Of a stretch of 62,200 nucleotides of DNA, positions 44,790-53,133 are shown one piece after another (the first letter of the stretch is position 1; each line of letters starts with the position of its first letter). A model generated the notes under the pieces. The model saw only the letters and a program-made list of their open reading frames with translations. It had not been told where the DNA came from and did not search any database. The translations under genes were made by a program, and so were the position numbers. This DNA comes from a virus, in the IMG/VR virus record IMGVR_UViG_3300009130_000710, positions 1-62,200 of that record; one strand, written 5' to 3'.

Positions 44790-44803
44790 ATATTTCTTCC
44801 TTT

Positions 44804-44811
44804 GATAAATA
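44804..44811 (+). promoter_or_regulatory. Late promoter GATAAATA upstream of the tape measure gene
   Basis: GATAAATAC on the plus strand, 106 bp before the ATG at 44,917. It lies between the gp26 start and the minus-strand late box, so the two transcripts would overlap at their 5' ends. Confidence 0.6.
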
Positions 44812-44855
44812 CACTATGATAGTAAATAATTAAGTATATACTTATTCACCACTAG

Positions 44856-44889
44856 TATTTACTCTATTATAAACTACGAAGTTATAGAA
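44856..44889 (-). promoter_or_regulatory. Late promoter with upstream palindromic element (gp26)
   Basis: AGTAAATA (44,863-44,856) on the minus strand, two mismatches to TATAAATA, with the palindromic element (44,869-44,889, core AACTACGAAGTT) exactly 5 nt upstream, as at 26,829 and 37,213. It drives gp26/gp51 and the structured block. Confidence 0.6.
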
Positions 44890-44916
44890 GTCAACCTTTT
44901 TTTGAGAGAGAACAAC

Positions 44917-46986
44917 ATGGCAGACACACAAGACGTATATATTTCTGGTTATGACCCCAATTTGCCAGACTGGGCCCTTGAAGCCACACAAAAGCAGATA
45001 GCATCAGCACTTACGTTAGCCAATGTAGGCTCTACAAACATGCTTAAGTTTCTTAAAGCAATATCTAATAATGAACAGATTTCAGTATCAGAACTTACTA
45101 AAGCAGTCAATGAACTAAAACAAGTAAAAAATAAGATTGAAGACGGCACAAAACAAGAACAGAGGTCGTCACAACAAGAAGCCGCACAAGATAGAAAAAC
45201 AAATTCATTCTTTGAGCGCCTAGTTAATTTACAAACTAAACAAAATAATTTAGAAAAACAATTACTAGATGAAACTAAGAAAAAACAAGCAGAACGACAG
45301 ATACGTGGTGGCTTTACGGATGAAGACTTACGAACACAAGAGTCGATGGACAAGTTGAAAAATCTGGGTAAAGGATTTCAAGCAGTAGCATCGGCATCGG
45401 CAGTAGCATCCGCAGGAATTGAATCTGCATTTAGACAGGGGTTTATGGATAGATTTGATATGGCACAAGAAATGCGACAATCTGGACTGTTAGCAGGGCT
45501 AGATTCTGCTTCTGCTGGATTATTGAATATGTCGCAGACAATCACAGATGCTAATTTTACTTTTGGCGAAGCCGCAGAATTTACAAAAAGATTTTCACAA
45601 GCAGTCGGTGTGACTGGCGTACAGAGTGCATTACAATTTGCAGACTCTATTGCAACAGGCGATGATGGGATGATGGCAAAACTGGGCATAGAGTTTGGAC
45701 AAGTTGCAAACATGACAGGTATGTATTTGGAGTCATTACGAATTGCAGGTCAATTGAATGGTCGTTCTGACCAACAACTGCGTTCTGGTATGGATGACTT
45801 TATGGATAATGTAGTTAGCACAGCAAACGTATTAAAAGTTTCAGTGGAAGAAGCGGCAGAAATGATGATGAAAACGTTGGATACATCAGATACAGGTTTA
45901 TTAGCAACTATGAACCAAGACCAAGCCGCAACGATTGAAAATGCATTAAGGTCTTTCGGTTCACAAGGCGGACCTTTGATGGAAGCACTTTCTGCCAGAT
46001 TGACAGCAGGTGACCAAGGAACGTTCTTAAGAACAGAACAGTTTCAAGGATTACAAGGCACTGCATTAGGTCAAGAAATGTTACCATTTATTGAACAGAT
46101 GGCACGTGTAGTAGAAGAAGGTGGAGATTTTCAAGGGTTCTTATCTACGAATATGGGAGATATGGCAGAGCGTGTTAGAGACTTAGCGTCCCAGGCAGGT
46201 GTACGAGAACAACTGGTGGATGACCCACAATTAGCATCGTTAGTCGGTGCGTTAATGCAACAAGCACAAACTATTGAAGATGCTAGTAAGGGTATGCCGA
46301 TGCTTGATGAAGCAGGAAGAACTGGACTTGTTAAGACAGAGTTAGATAGACAGGCTATAATTGCATCTGAGGATGTTGTAAATGAAAGTATGAGTGATTT
46401 TGTAGGAAATATGCAAATATTGAATACAACCCAGGCAGAGTTGATAGAACAGGCACGTAAATCATTTAAAAACATATCAGGAATAACTGATATCGTTAAC
46501 AACGTAGGAACTGCGTTAACCGTATTGACTAGAGTTGCAACTGAATTTGGTCTTTCACTTTTAGATTTGGGAATTAATTCTGACCGATATGATGGGTTAG
46601 AAGATGCGATGAAATTGCAAGATATACGAAATAATATAGATAATGGAAATAATACGACTTCAAATAGAAATAGTCTACCTAGTGTCCCATCTATTGTAGA
46701 TGTGCAAAACGCGGCAGTTGAATTGAGTACTAAAGTAAATGCACCAATAACACATGATGCAGTGTTTGATACATTAGCAGAACAATTACGTAATTCTAAT
46801 GTTACATCGGAAGAACAATTAACACAACTCATTGACTTATTAAAACACCAACAAGCAAATACAGAAACAAGAATGAATGCTTCACCAATAGGTTCGCAAG
46901 AAAGAAATATTGAAGACACTAATATAAATGAATACAATCGATTGATATCAATGATTGGTGACCTTATAACAGAATTGAGACAATAA
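44917..46986 (+). CDS. gp29: Probable tail tape measure protein (gp29-like)
   Basis: About 689 residues from ATG 44,917, behind GAGAG; a TTG at 44,902 would add five residues. Long helical stretches with few cysteines, Gln- and Ala-rich coiled coil (about residues 60-150), then helix-loop repeats and a C-terminal low-complexity NNGNNTTSNRNS linker. This fits a tape measure and its size is near T4 gp29 (590 residues). It lies divergently next to gp26/gp51, the putative tail chaperones, as tape measure genes usually do. The assignment rests on composition and context, not on a motif. Confidence 0.6.
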   Translation: MADTQDVYISGYDPNLPDWALEATQKQIASALTLANVGSTNMLKFLKAISNNEQISVSELTKAVNELKQVKNKIEDGTKQEQRSSQQEAAQDRKTNSFFERLVNLQTKQNNLEKQLLDETKKKQAERQIRGGFTDEDLRTQESMDKLKNLGKGFQAVASASAVASAGIESAFRQGFMDRFDMAQEMRQSGLLAGLDSASAGLLNMSQTITDANFTFGEAAEFTKRFSQAVGVTGVQSALQFADSIATGDDGMMAKLGIEFGQVANMTGMYLESLRIAGQLNGRSDQQLRSGMDDFMDNVVSTANVLKVSVEEAAEMMMKTLDTSDTGLLATMNQDQAATIENALRSFGSQGGPLMEALSARLTAGDQGTFLRTEQFQGLQGTALGQEMLPFIEQMARVVEEGGDFQGFLSTNMGDMAERVRDLASQAGVREQLVDDPQLASLVGALMQQAQTIEDASKGMPMLDEAGRTGLVKTELDRQAIIASEDVVNESMSDFVGNMQILNTTQAELIEQARKSFKNISGITDIVNNVGTALTVLTRVATEFGLSLLDLGINSDRYDGLEDAMKLQDIRNNIDNGNNTTSNRNSLPSVPSIVDVQNAAVELSTKVNAPITHDAVFDTLAEQLRNSNVTSEEQLTQLIDLLKHQQANTETRMNASPIGSQERNIEDTNINEYNRLISMIGDLITELRQ

Positions 46987-46998
46987 ACAAAATAAAGG

Positions 46999-47028
46999 TT
47001 GACATATGCAATATAAATATGTTAACAT
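46999..47028 (+). promoter_or_regulatory. Overlapping sigma-70-like and late promoters of gp20
   Basis: TTGACA (46,999-47,004), 18-nt spacer, TAACAT (47,023-47,028). A perfect late element TATAAATA lies inside the spacer at 47,012-47,019. gp20 starts 20 bp downstream at 47,049. Confidence 0.65.
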
Positions 47029-47048
47029 AGAGAAATCGGGATATAATT

Positions 47049-48743
47049 ATGACTTGGAAAAAATATTTTAAAACTTATGACGGGATGCCTGAGCGTTCTA
47101 AACCATCTACCTCTGGTGGTGGTGATGCTTCTAGTAAGAAGTATAGCAGTTGGCTTCCAGAAGTTTATCAAGGGCAACCCAATAGAGTACAGCGTTATGG
47201 TCAATATGACCAGATGGATATGGATTCAGAAGTAAATGCGGCTTTAGATACTATTGCTGAATTCTCTACACTATTCAATGAAACATCAAAACTAGCATTC
47301 CAAGTCGAGTTTAATGAAGACCCATCATTTACTGAAAATGAAATCATTCAAAAATCACTAAGACAGTGGTCAAATATGAATGAAATGAGTAAGCGTGTAT
47401 TCAGAATATTTAGAAACACAATTAAATATGGTGACCAAATCTTTATTCGTGACCCAGAAACGTATAAATTATATTGGGTTAACCCAGTTAAAATTGATAA
47501 AGTTGTTGTCAACGAAGGCAAAGGTAAGAAAGTAGAAGCCTATTATATCAAAGATTTAGACCTTAATTTACAGAGTTTAAACATTACTGCTGATAGTACT
47601 AAATTAGCACAGACAGGTGCAGGTGCAATGGGAATCCCAACGCATAACGCTAGTACTACTCAAGGATATACAGGCGGAACAGCAGGTGGTTCACGTTTTG
47701 CAACAGATGAGACATCAACACCAGTCGATGCCAAACATATAATTCATATCTCATTGAGTGAAGGTATTGATAGTTACTGGCCATTCGGCACAAGCATACT
47801 TGAACCAGTATTTAAAGTATACAAACAAAAAGAATTACTAGAAGATTCCATTATTATCTATCGTGTACAACGTGCGCCAGAACGTAGAGTATTCTATATC
47901 GATGTTGGTGATATGCCAACGCACAAAGCACGTCAACACTTAGAGCGTATTAAGAGTGATATTCACCAAAGACGTATCCCATCTAAAACAGGTGGCGGAC
48001 AAAATGTTACAGATAGTGCATACAACCCACTATCTATTATGGAAGATTACTTCTTTGCTCAAACGGCTGAAGGTCGTGGTTCTAAAGTTGAAACACTCCC
48101 AGGTGGTGAAAACTTAGGTCAAATTGATGACTTGAAATACTTTAATGACAAACTATTACGAGGATTGCGTGTCCCACCAAGTTACTTGGGTGGTATTGAT
48201 ACGGGTGGTTCTGCATTTAATGATGGCAGAACAGGTACTGCAATGATACAAGAGTTTAGATTTACTAAATTCTGTGAAAGATTACAGCAACTTATTATCG
48301 AAGAAATTGACCGCGAATTTAAGATGTTCTTAAAACACCGTGGTGTTCAGATTGAAAGTAGCACGTTTGACTTGAAGTTCAACGTAGTTCAGAACTTCGG
48401 TAAATTCCGTCAAGCAGAAGTAGACCAAGTTGCAATGAACGTATTCACTGGTATCGAAGGTGCAGACTACATCAGTAAGCGTTTTGCATTGAAGCGTTTC
48501 TTAGGATTGTCAGAAGAAGAAGTATTAGAGAACGAAATGTTATGGAAAGAAGAACATGACGTTGACGACCCACTAGCACAAAATCCTGATGGGTTGAAAG
48601 GTGTAGGCGCAAGTCCTGGTCCTGATATGGGAATGAGTGATATGGGCGGCGAAGACTTCGATTTAGATGACGCAGAAGGTGATATTGAAGACGGTTCTCC
48701 AATATCAGGTGCGGAAAACGCCGAAACTGACGAAGATGTATAA
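47049..48743 (+). CDS. gp20: Portal vertex protein gp20
   Basis: A 564-residue protein with the T4-like portal signatures MDSEVNAALDTIAEFST, the FRIFRNTIKYGDQIF segment, RAPERRVFYIDVG, MEDYFFAQTAEGRGS and LPGGENLGQIDDLKYF (with its KLLRGLRVPPSYL continuation). It forms the dodecameric ring through which DNA is packaged. T4 gp20 has 524 residues. The C-terminus is acidic (GGEDFDLDDAEGD). The order gp20, small protein, acidic protein, gp21, gp22, gp23 follows T4 20-67-68-21-22-23. Confidence 0.97.
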   Translation: MTWKKYFKTYDGMPERSKPSTSGGGDASSKKYSSWLPEVYQGQPNRVQRYGQYDQMDMDSEVNAALDTIAEFSTLFNETSKLAFQVEFNEDPSFTENEIIQKSLRQWSNMNEMSKRVFRIFRNTIKYGDQIFIRDPETYKLYWVNPVKIDKVVVNEGKGKKVEAYYIKDLDLNLQSLNITADSTKLAQTGAGAMGIPTHNASTTQGYTGGTAGGSRFATDETSTPVDAKHIIHISLSEGIDSYWPFGTSILEPVFKVYKQKELLEDSIIIYRVQRAPERRVFYIDVGDMPTHKARQHLERIKSDIHQRRIPSKTGGGQNVTDSAYNPLSIMEDYFFAQTAEGRGSKVETLPGGENLGQIDDLKYFNDKLLRGLRVPPSYLGGIDTGGSAFNDGRTGTAMIQEFRFTKFCERLQQLIIEEIDREFKMFLKHRGVQIESSTFDLKFNVVQNFGKFRQAEVDQVAMNVFTGIEGADYISKRFALKRFLGLSEEEVLENEMLWKEEHDVDDPLAQNPDGLKGVGASPGPDMGMSDMGGEDFDLDDAEGDIEDGSPISGAENAETDEDV

Positions 48744-48746
48744 ATA
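48739..48746 (+). promoter_or_regulatory. Late promoter TATAAATA at the end of gp20
   Basis: Perfect TATAAATA overlapping the gp20 stop codon, only 5 bp before ATG 48,752. A start about 10 bp downstream would leave the next gene without a leader, so it may serve genes further on or be a chance overlap. Confidence 0.5.
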
Positions 48747-48751
48747 GTAGT

Positions 48752-48973
48752 ATGAGATATACAGATTTAAAAGAAAACTACTCTCCAGAAGAAGATGAGT
48801 TTACAAACACTGATTTAGACGATACTCGTAAGATTCGTTTAACACTTGAACACCTCTCTAAGTTGAGAAAAATTAGAGAATATAGAAAATACCAAAAAGG
48901 TATTGAAGCAGTGCAAGTAAAACAACAGTATGGTGCAAGTGGTGGCGACGATTCAGGCGGCGCAGAACTTTAA
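48752..48973 (+). CDS. Small prohead-region protein (gp67-position)
   Basis: A 73-residue protein with TRKIRLTLEHLSKLRKIREY, a strongly basic helix, and a Gly/Asp-rich end. Similar small proteins follow gp20 in marine T4-like phages. It occupies the position of T4 gp67 (prohead core, 80 residues) but differs in composition, since T4 gp67 is acidic. A role as core or portal-associated protein is inferred from position. Confidence 0.65.
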   Translation: MRYTDLKENYSPEEDEFTNTDLDDTRKIRLTLEHLSKLRKIREYRKYQKGIEAVQVKQQYGASGGDDSGGAEL

Positions 48974-49007
48974 TTAAGTAGTATGTTTATAACATACAAA
49001 AATCACT

Positions 49008-49112
49008 AAATATCTTTTGAACCAAACAAAACGTCAAAAAACAGCCGTTTTTTGATATTTCCCATATATACACACATTATCCCTATAAATACTTTTGAAA
49101 CAAAGTAAAACG
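49008..49112 (+). repeat. Two diverged copies of a promoter-region cassette
   Basis: The stretch at 49,008-49,034 (AAATATCTTTTGAACCAAAC and on) is repeated with changes at 49,087-49,112 (AAATACTTTTGAAACAAAG and on); both end in AAAACGT. The second copy includes the late box TATAAATA (49,084-49,091). The 200-bp gap before the acidic gene holds nothing else that I can see. Confidence 0.6.
49084..49091 (+). promoter_or_regulatory. Late promoter TATAAATA of the acidic core gene and gp21-gp23
   Basis: Perfect T4 late element followed by C, 84 bp before the ATG at 49,175. It would drive the acidic protein and the gp21-gp22-gp23 run down to the terminator at 53,022. Confidence 0.8.
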
Positions 49113-49174
49113 TTTCTATAACCTTGCCGCAATCTTAAGTGGCTAGACCAGAATAGATTTTAAGGAGACTTATA

Positions 49175-50023
49175 ATGTCAAGAAGTACACTAGAACAAGT
49201 GCTAGAATTGTTAATCAACGAAGAAAATAGCAAAGCAGAAGAATTGCTACATGACTTTGTTGTTGAACAAGCACGACAAATCCATGAGGCTTCTCTAAAC
49301 GAAAGCGATAACGTTGTAGAAGAAGAACTTGAGGAAATCGAAGAAGCATCAGAAGAAGTTGAAGAAGGTTTTGATTTAGAATCAGAATCCGATGAAATTG
49401 AAACAGACGCAGATGAGATTGAAAACGAAGAAATTTATGACGAAGACGACATGGAAGACGATGAAGCAGTTGATGACCTAGAAATGGGTGATGATGCTCC
49501 AGAAGGCGACATGGAAGACCGTGTAGATGATTTAGAATCAGCACTTGCTGATTTAGAAGCAGAATTTGAAAAAATTATGTCAGGTGAAGAAGACGACATG
49601 GAAGACGAAGGCGAAGAAGAAGCCGACGCTGAAATGGAAGAATCACTAGAACTAGACCTTGAAGAAGCAGAAGAAGTGGAAGAAGACCTAGAAGAAAGTG
49701 ACGAAACAGAAACCGATTTAGAAGAGTCAGAAGAAGACGAACAGTTAGACGAGTATGTAACTCCAGTAACTGCTTCAACTGGTGACAACGGTGATGCATC
49801 AGCAAAAACAACTGTTAATGCAAACCCAAAACGCCCAGGTGACGATTCAAATGCAAAACCAGTAGGCCAAAACGATGGTAACACATCAGGCGGCAAAGGT
49901 GATGCACCAAAAGATATGTCAACAGGTAATGTTAATACATCAGGTAATAAAGCACCTAAGATGTCAACACAAACAGCAAAACCTGGTGATGATGGTGTAA
50001 ATAAAAAAGCAATTACATCATAA
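49175..50023 (+). CDS. Highly acidic prohead core protein
   Basis: A 282-residue protein whose residues about 45-200 are dominated by Glu and Asp (long runs of DED, EEE), followed by a basic and Pro/Gly/Asn-rich tail with KAPKM. Acidic core proteins of this kind lie before gp21 in T4 (gp67) and cyanophages. It probably fills the prohead core and is later cut by gp21 protease (inference). It starts at ATG behind AAGGAGA. Reverse-strand frames here are only shadows of the repetitive codons. Confidence 0.7.
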   Translation: MSRSTLEQVLELLINEENSKAEELLHDFVVEQARQIHEASLNESDNVVEEELEEIEEASEEVEEGFDLESESDEIETDADEIENEEIYDEDDMEDDEAVDDLEMGDDAPEGDMEDRVDDLESALADLEAEFEKIMSGEEDDMEDEGEEEADAEMEESLELDLEEAEEVEEDLEESDETETDLEESEEDEQLDEYVTPVTASTGDNGDASAKTTVNANPKRPGDDSNAKPVGQNDGNTSGGKGDAPKDMSTGNVNTSGNKAPKMSTQTAKPGDDGVNKKAITS

Positions 50024-50047
50024 GACTATAAACCTTAGGAGTAACCA

Positions 50048-50677
50048 ATGACCGTTCTAATTGAAAGATTATCACACAATCAAGCGAATGTACAAGCACG
50101 TATCGTTGAGAGTGAGAACGGTGAAAAGAGTATGTTCATGGAAGGCATTTTCGTCCAAGGTGGCGTTAAAAATGCTAACCAAAGAGTATACCCGGTGAGC
50201 GAGATAGCAAATGCAGTGGAAAAAGTTCAGCACAAAATTGCTGAAGGTTACCCAGTGCTAGGCGAATGCGACCACCCACCGGAACTGACAGTCAACGTTG
50301 ACCGTGTTTCACATATTATTGAGAATATGTGGATGGATGGTCCAAACGGCTTTGGTAAACTTAAAGTTGTTCCTACACCCATGGGTAACATTATCAGAAC
50401 ACTAATCGAATCAGGCGCTACATTAGGTGTCTCATCACGTGGTTCTGGTGAAGTTGATAATAGTGGTAATGTGAGTAATTTTGAGATTGTCACAGTTGAT
50501 ATCGTGGCGCAACCAAGCGCCCCGGACGCATATCCAAAGGCGATTTACGAAGGATTAATGAACATGCGTGGTGGTTACCAAACATGGCAATTAGCACAAG
50601 ATGTTCAACAAGATAAGAACGCTCAAAAGTTCTTATCAAACGAAATAGTTAAGTTCATTAGAGAACTCAAACTTTAA
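50048..50677 (+). CDS. gp21: Prohead core protease gp21
   Basis: A 209-residue serine protease of the herpesvirus/T4 prohead protease type. The conserved His is in GECDHPPELT and the Ser in GVSSRGSGE. T4 gp21 has 212 residues. It cuts core and capsid proteins during prohead maturation. ATG follows TAGGAG by 6 nt. It ends 14 bp before gp22, so the two are translationally linked. Confidence 0.95.
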   Translation: MTVLIERLSHNQANVQARIVESENGEKSMFMEGIFVQGGVKNANQRVYPVSEIANAVEKVQHKIAEGYPVLGECDHPPELTVNVDRVSHIIENMWMDGPNGFGKLKVVPTPMGNIIRTLIESGATLGVSSRGSGEVDNSGNVSNFEIVTVDIVAQPSAPDAYPKAIYEGLMNMRGGYQTWQLAQDVQQDKNAQKFLSNEIVKFIRELKL

Positions 50678-50691
50678 TAGGAGAACCAACA

Positions 50692-51810
50692 ATGGCACAA
50701 AACGAAATCCTTGCTGGTCTTCTTGAGTCAGGTATACTAGACGAAAATTCTAGTACTCAAATATCTGAGGCTTGGGAAGCACAAATAAATGAAGCAAGAG
50801 AGGAGATTACAGCCGAACTGCGTGAGGAATTCGCTCAAAAGTTTGAACATGACAAATCAGTAATAGTTGAAGCAATGGATACAATGCTTACTTCAACAAT
50901 AACTGCTGAAATGGAAGAGTTTAAAAAAGACCGCGAAGACTTGATTGCAGAACGTGTTGCATACAAGAAAGCAATTTCTGAACATGCAAAACTCCTTGAA
51001 AAATTCATTACTTCTCAGTTAGCAACCGAAGTTAAGGAACTACGTGACGACCGTGCGAAAGTTAGCGAAAATTTAGAAAAAACTAAAGAATTCGTTGTTA
51101 AACAACTTTCACGTGAACTTGCAGAGTTCCATGATGATAAGCGTGATTTAGTAGAAACTAAAGTACGTATGGTAGCAGAAGGTAAAGAACTTCTTAAGAA
51201 AACTAAAGAAGCCTTTATCAAGCGTTCAGCAGAGTTAGTCGAAAAGACTATCGATACTGCTTTACGTTCAGAACTGGCTGTTCTTAAAGAGGACATTCAA
51301 GCGGCTAAAGAAAACGAATTTGGTCGTAAGATTTTTGAAACATTTGCAGGCGAATTCATGTCTTCACAATTAAATGAAGGCACTGAAGTAGCGAAAATGA
51401 ACAAAAAGTTAGACGAGTCTGCTAAGAAAGTTGCAGAACTAGAAGCAGTGATTACAGAGAAGGAAGAAACTATTACTAATGCTCAAAAGGCAGAGCGTGT
51501 ACTACAAGACCGTATGAACCGCAAGGACGTACTAGAAGGTCTTTTAGCACCACTAGGCAAAGAAAAGCGTACAGTAATGGTGGACTTGCTGGAATCAGTA
51601 AAAACTTCAAACCTTAAAACTGCATTTAAGAAATATCTACCAGCAGTTTTAAATGAAACCGTTTCAACGAAAGAAGAAACACAAACGTTAACAGAAGGCA
51701 AAGTGACTGAACACACTGGTAACCGCGAAGTTGAAGAAACTTCAACGTCCGAGAGTCAGAGTGGCGATGCCAATATAATCCAGTTAAAGAAATTAGCCGG
51801 ATTGAATTAA
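50692..51810 (+). CDS. gp22: Prohead core scaffold protein gp22
   Basis: A 372-residue, highly charged and almost wholly alpha-helical protein with long coiled coils (residues about 25-270), and a small C-terminal Leu-Ala-Gly end (LKKLAGLN). This matches gp22-type scaffold proteins, which form the prohead core and are cut by gp21. T4 gp22 has 269 residues. The position between gp21 and gp23 supports it. Start behind AGGAGAA. Confidence 0.88.
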   Translation: MAQNEILAGLLESGILDENSSTQISEAWEAQINEAREEITAELREEFAQKFEHDKSVIVEAMDTMLTSTITAEMEEFKKDREDLIAERVAYKKAISEHAKLLEKFITSQLATEVKELRDDRAKVSENLEKTKEFVVKQLSRELAEFHDDKRDLVETKVRMVAEGKELLKKTKEAFIKRSAELVEKTIDTALRSELAVLKEDIQAAKENEFGRKIFETFAGEFMSSQLNEGTEVAKMNKKLDESAKKVAELEAVITEKEETITNAQKAERVLQDRMNRKDVLEGLLAPLGKEKRTVMVDLLESVKTSNLKTAFKKYLPAVLNETVSTKEETQTLTEGKVTEHTGNREVEETSTSESQSGDANIIQLKKLAGLN

Positions 51811-51835
51811 TTAACCAGATACAGGAGATAAAAAG

Positions 51836-52999
51836 ATGGAAAATCTTTTTGAAGGAAATAACTGGGACACAACACGTGAGACTCTTTTAGAAGGTCTAGA
51901 AGGCAACAAGCGTGACGTAATGTCATCAGTTTTAGAAAACACAAAAGTAGCACTTAACGAAAGTGCGACAGCAGGTGCATCACAGGCTGGTAATATCGCT
52001 ACATTAAACAAAGTGATTCTTCCAGTAATTAGACGTGTTATGCCTACTGTTATTGCTAACGAAATCATCGGTGTTCAACCAATGACTGGCCCAGTAGGTC
52101 AAATTCACACACTACGTGTGCGTTATGCAGACACAGCCAACGGCGCAACAGCAGGTGCAGAAGCACTAAGCCCATTTGATATTGCGAAAGCATACTCAGG
52201 CGCAGCCGGCGGTACAGCGGATTCAACAGCATCATTAGAAGGTGAAGCAGGCAACAGAATGTCTATTCAAGTTCTTAAGCAAACAGTTGAAGCGAAAACT
52301 CGTAAGTTATCAGCACGTTGGACATTCGAAGCGGCACAAGATGCTAATTCAATGCACGGCCTAGATATCGAAGCGGAAATCATGGCGGCTCTAGCAATGG
52401 AAATCACTGCTGAAATCGACCAAGAAGTACTAGGTTCACTAGAAAATCTAGCGACTCAAGGCGCTTCATTCGACATGTCACAAACTTTCACAGGTACACC
52501 AACATTCGTAGGTGATAAGCATGCCGTACTAGCAACACTAATCAACCAACAAGCAAACCTAGTTGCGCAACGTACTCGTAGAGGCGCGGCAAACTGGGCA
52601 GTTGTTTCTCCAGCGGCACTAACAGTTCTACAATCTGCAACTACATCAGCATTTGCACGTACAACTGAAGGTACTTTCGAAGCACCAACTAATACTAAGT
52701 TTGTAGGTACACTTAACGGTACAATGAGAATTTACGTCAACACATATGCTGGTGACGATGCTCCAGTACTATTAGGTTATAAAGGTCAAGGCGAGATTGA
52801 CGCGGCGGCATTCTATTGCCCATACGTTCCACTAATGTCATCAGGCGTAGTGGTTGACCCACAATCATTTGAACCAGTAGTTTCATTCATGACTCGTTAT
52901 GGTTATGTTGAACTAACAAACACTGCATCATCACTAGGTAATGCGGCTGACTACGTTTCAAAGATTGCTGTTCCAAACGGTACACTATCATTCACATAA
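51836..52999 (+). CDS. gp23: Major capsid protein gp23
   Basis: A 387-residue protein with typical gp23 elements: LPVIRRVMPTVIANEIIGVQ, GPVGQIHTLRVRY, a KLSARWTFEAAQD helix and a MHGLDIEAE motif, then GYKGQGEIDAAAFYCPYVP. T4 gp23 has 521 residues, so this is a short version. A Leu-Asn-Glu at residues 40-42 followed by Ser could be a gp21 processing site (inference). Behind AGGAGAT. It ends 22 bp before an intrinsic terminator. Confidence 0.97.
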   Translation: MENLFEGNNWDTTRETLLEGLEGNKRDVMSSVLENTKVALNESATAGASQAGNIATLNKVILPVIRRVMPTVIANEIIGVQPMTGPVGQIHTLRVRYADTANGATAGAEALSPFDIAKAYSGAAGGTADSTASLEGEAGNRMSIQVLKQTVEAKTRKLSARWTFEAAQDANSMHGLDIEAEIMAALAMEITAEIDQEVLGSLENLATQGASFDMSQTFTGTPTFVGDKHAVLATLINQQANLVAQRTRRGAANWAVVSPAALTVLQSATTSAFARTTEGTFEAPTNTKFVGTLNGTMRIYVNTYAGDDAPVLLGYKGQGEIDAAAFYCPYVPLMSSGVVVDPQSFEPVVSFMTRYGYVELTNTASSLGNAADYVSKIAVPNGTLSFT

Positions 53000-53021
53000 T
53001 TTTATAATTATTTTTGATAAT

Positions 53022-53050
53022 AAAAACCCGGCATTTATGTCGGGTTTTTT
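53022..53050 (+). terminator. Intrinsic terminator after gp23
   Basis: AAAAACCCG (53,022-53,030) pairs with CGGGTTTTT (53,041-53,049) around GCATTTATGT and is followed by T. It ends the head-gene transcript. Confidence 0.9.
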
Positions 53051-53074
53051 AACCTCTACTATTCCGGTTAAACA

Positions 53075-53082
53075 GATAAATA
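53075..53082 (+). promoter_or_regulatory. Late promoter GATAAATA of the fibre genes
   Basis: GATAAATAG, 51 bp before ATG 53,134 and just after the gp23 terminator. It would drive the three consecutive fibre genes. Confidence 0.7.
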
Positions 53083-53133
53083 GACTATAGTACACAATAA
53101 AATCTAAGCAAACTTAGTAATTGGAAGAATAAC

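Noticed and set aside
49215-49896. Reverse-strand frames of 78-153 residues in the acidic gene.
   Set aside because: They are shadows of repeated GAA/GAC codons (giving Ser- or Leu-rich products), without ribosome-binding sites.
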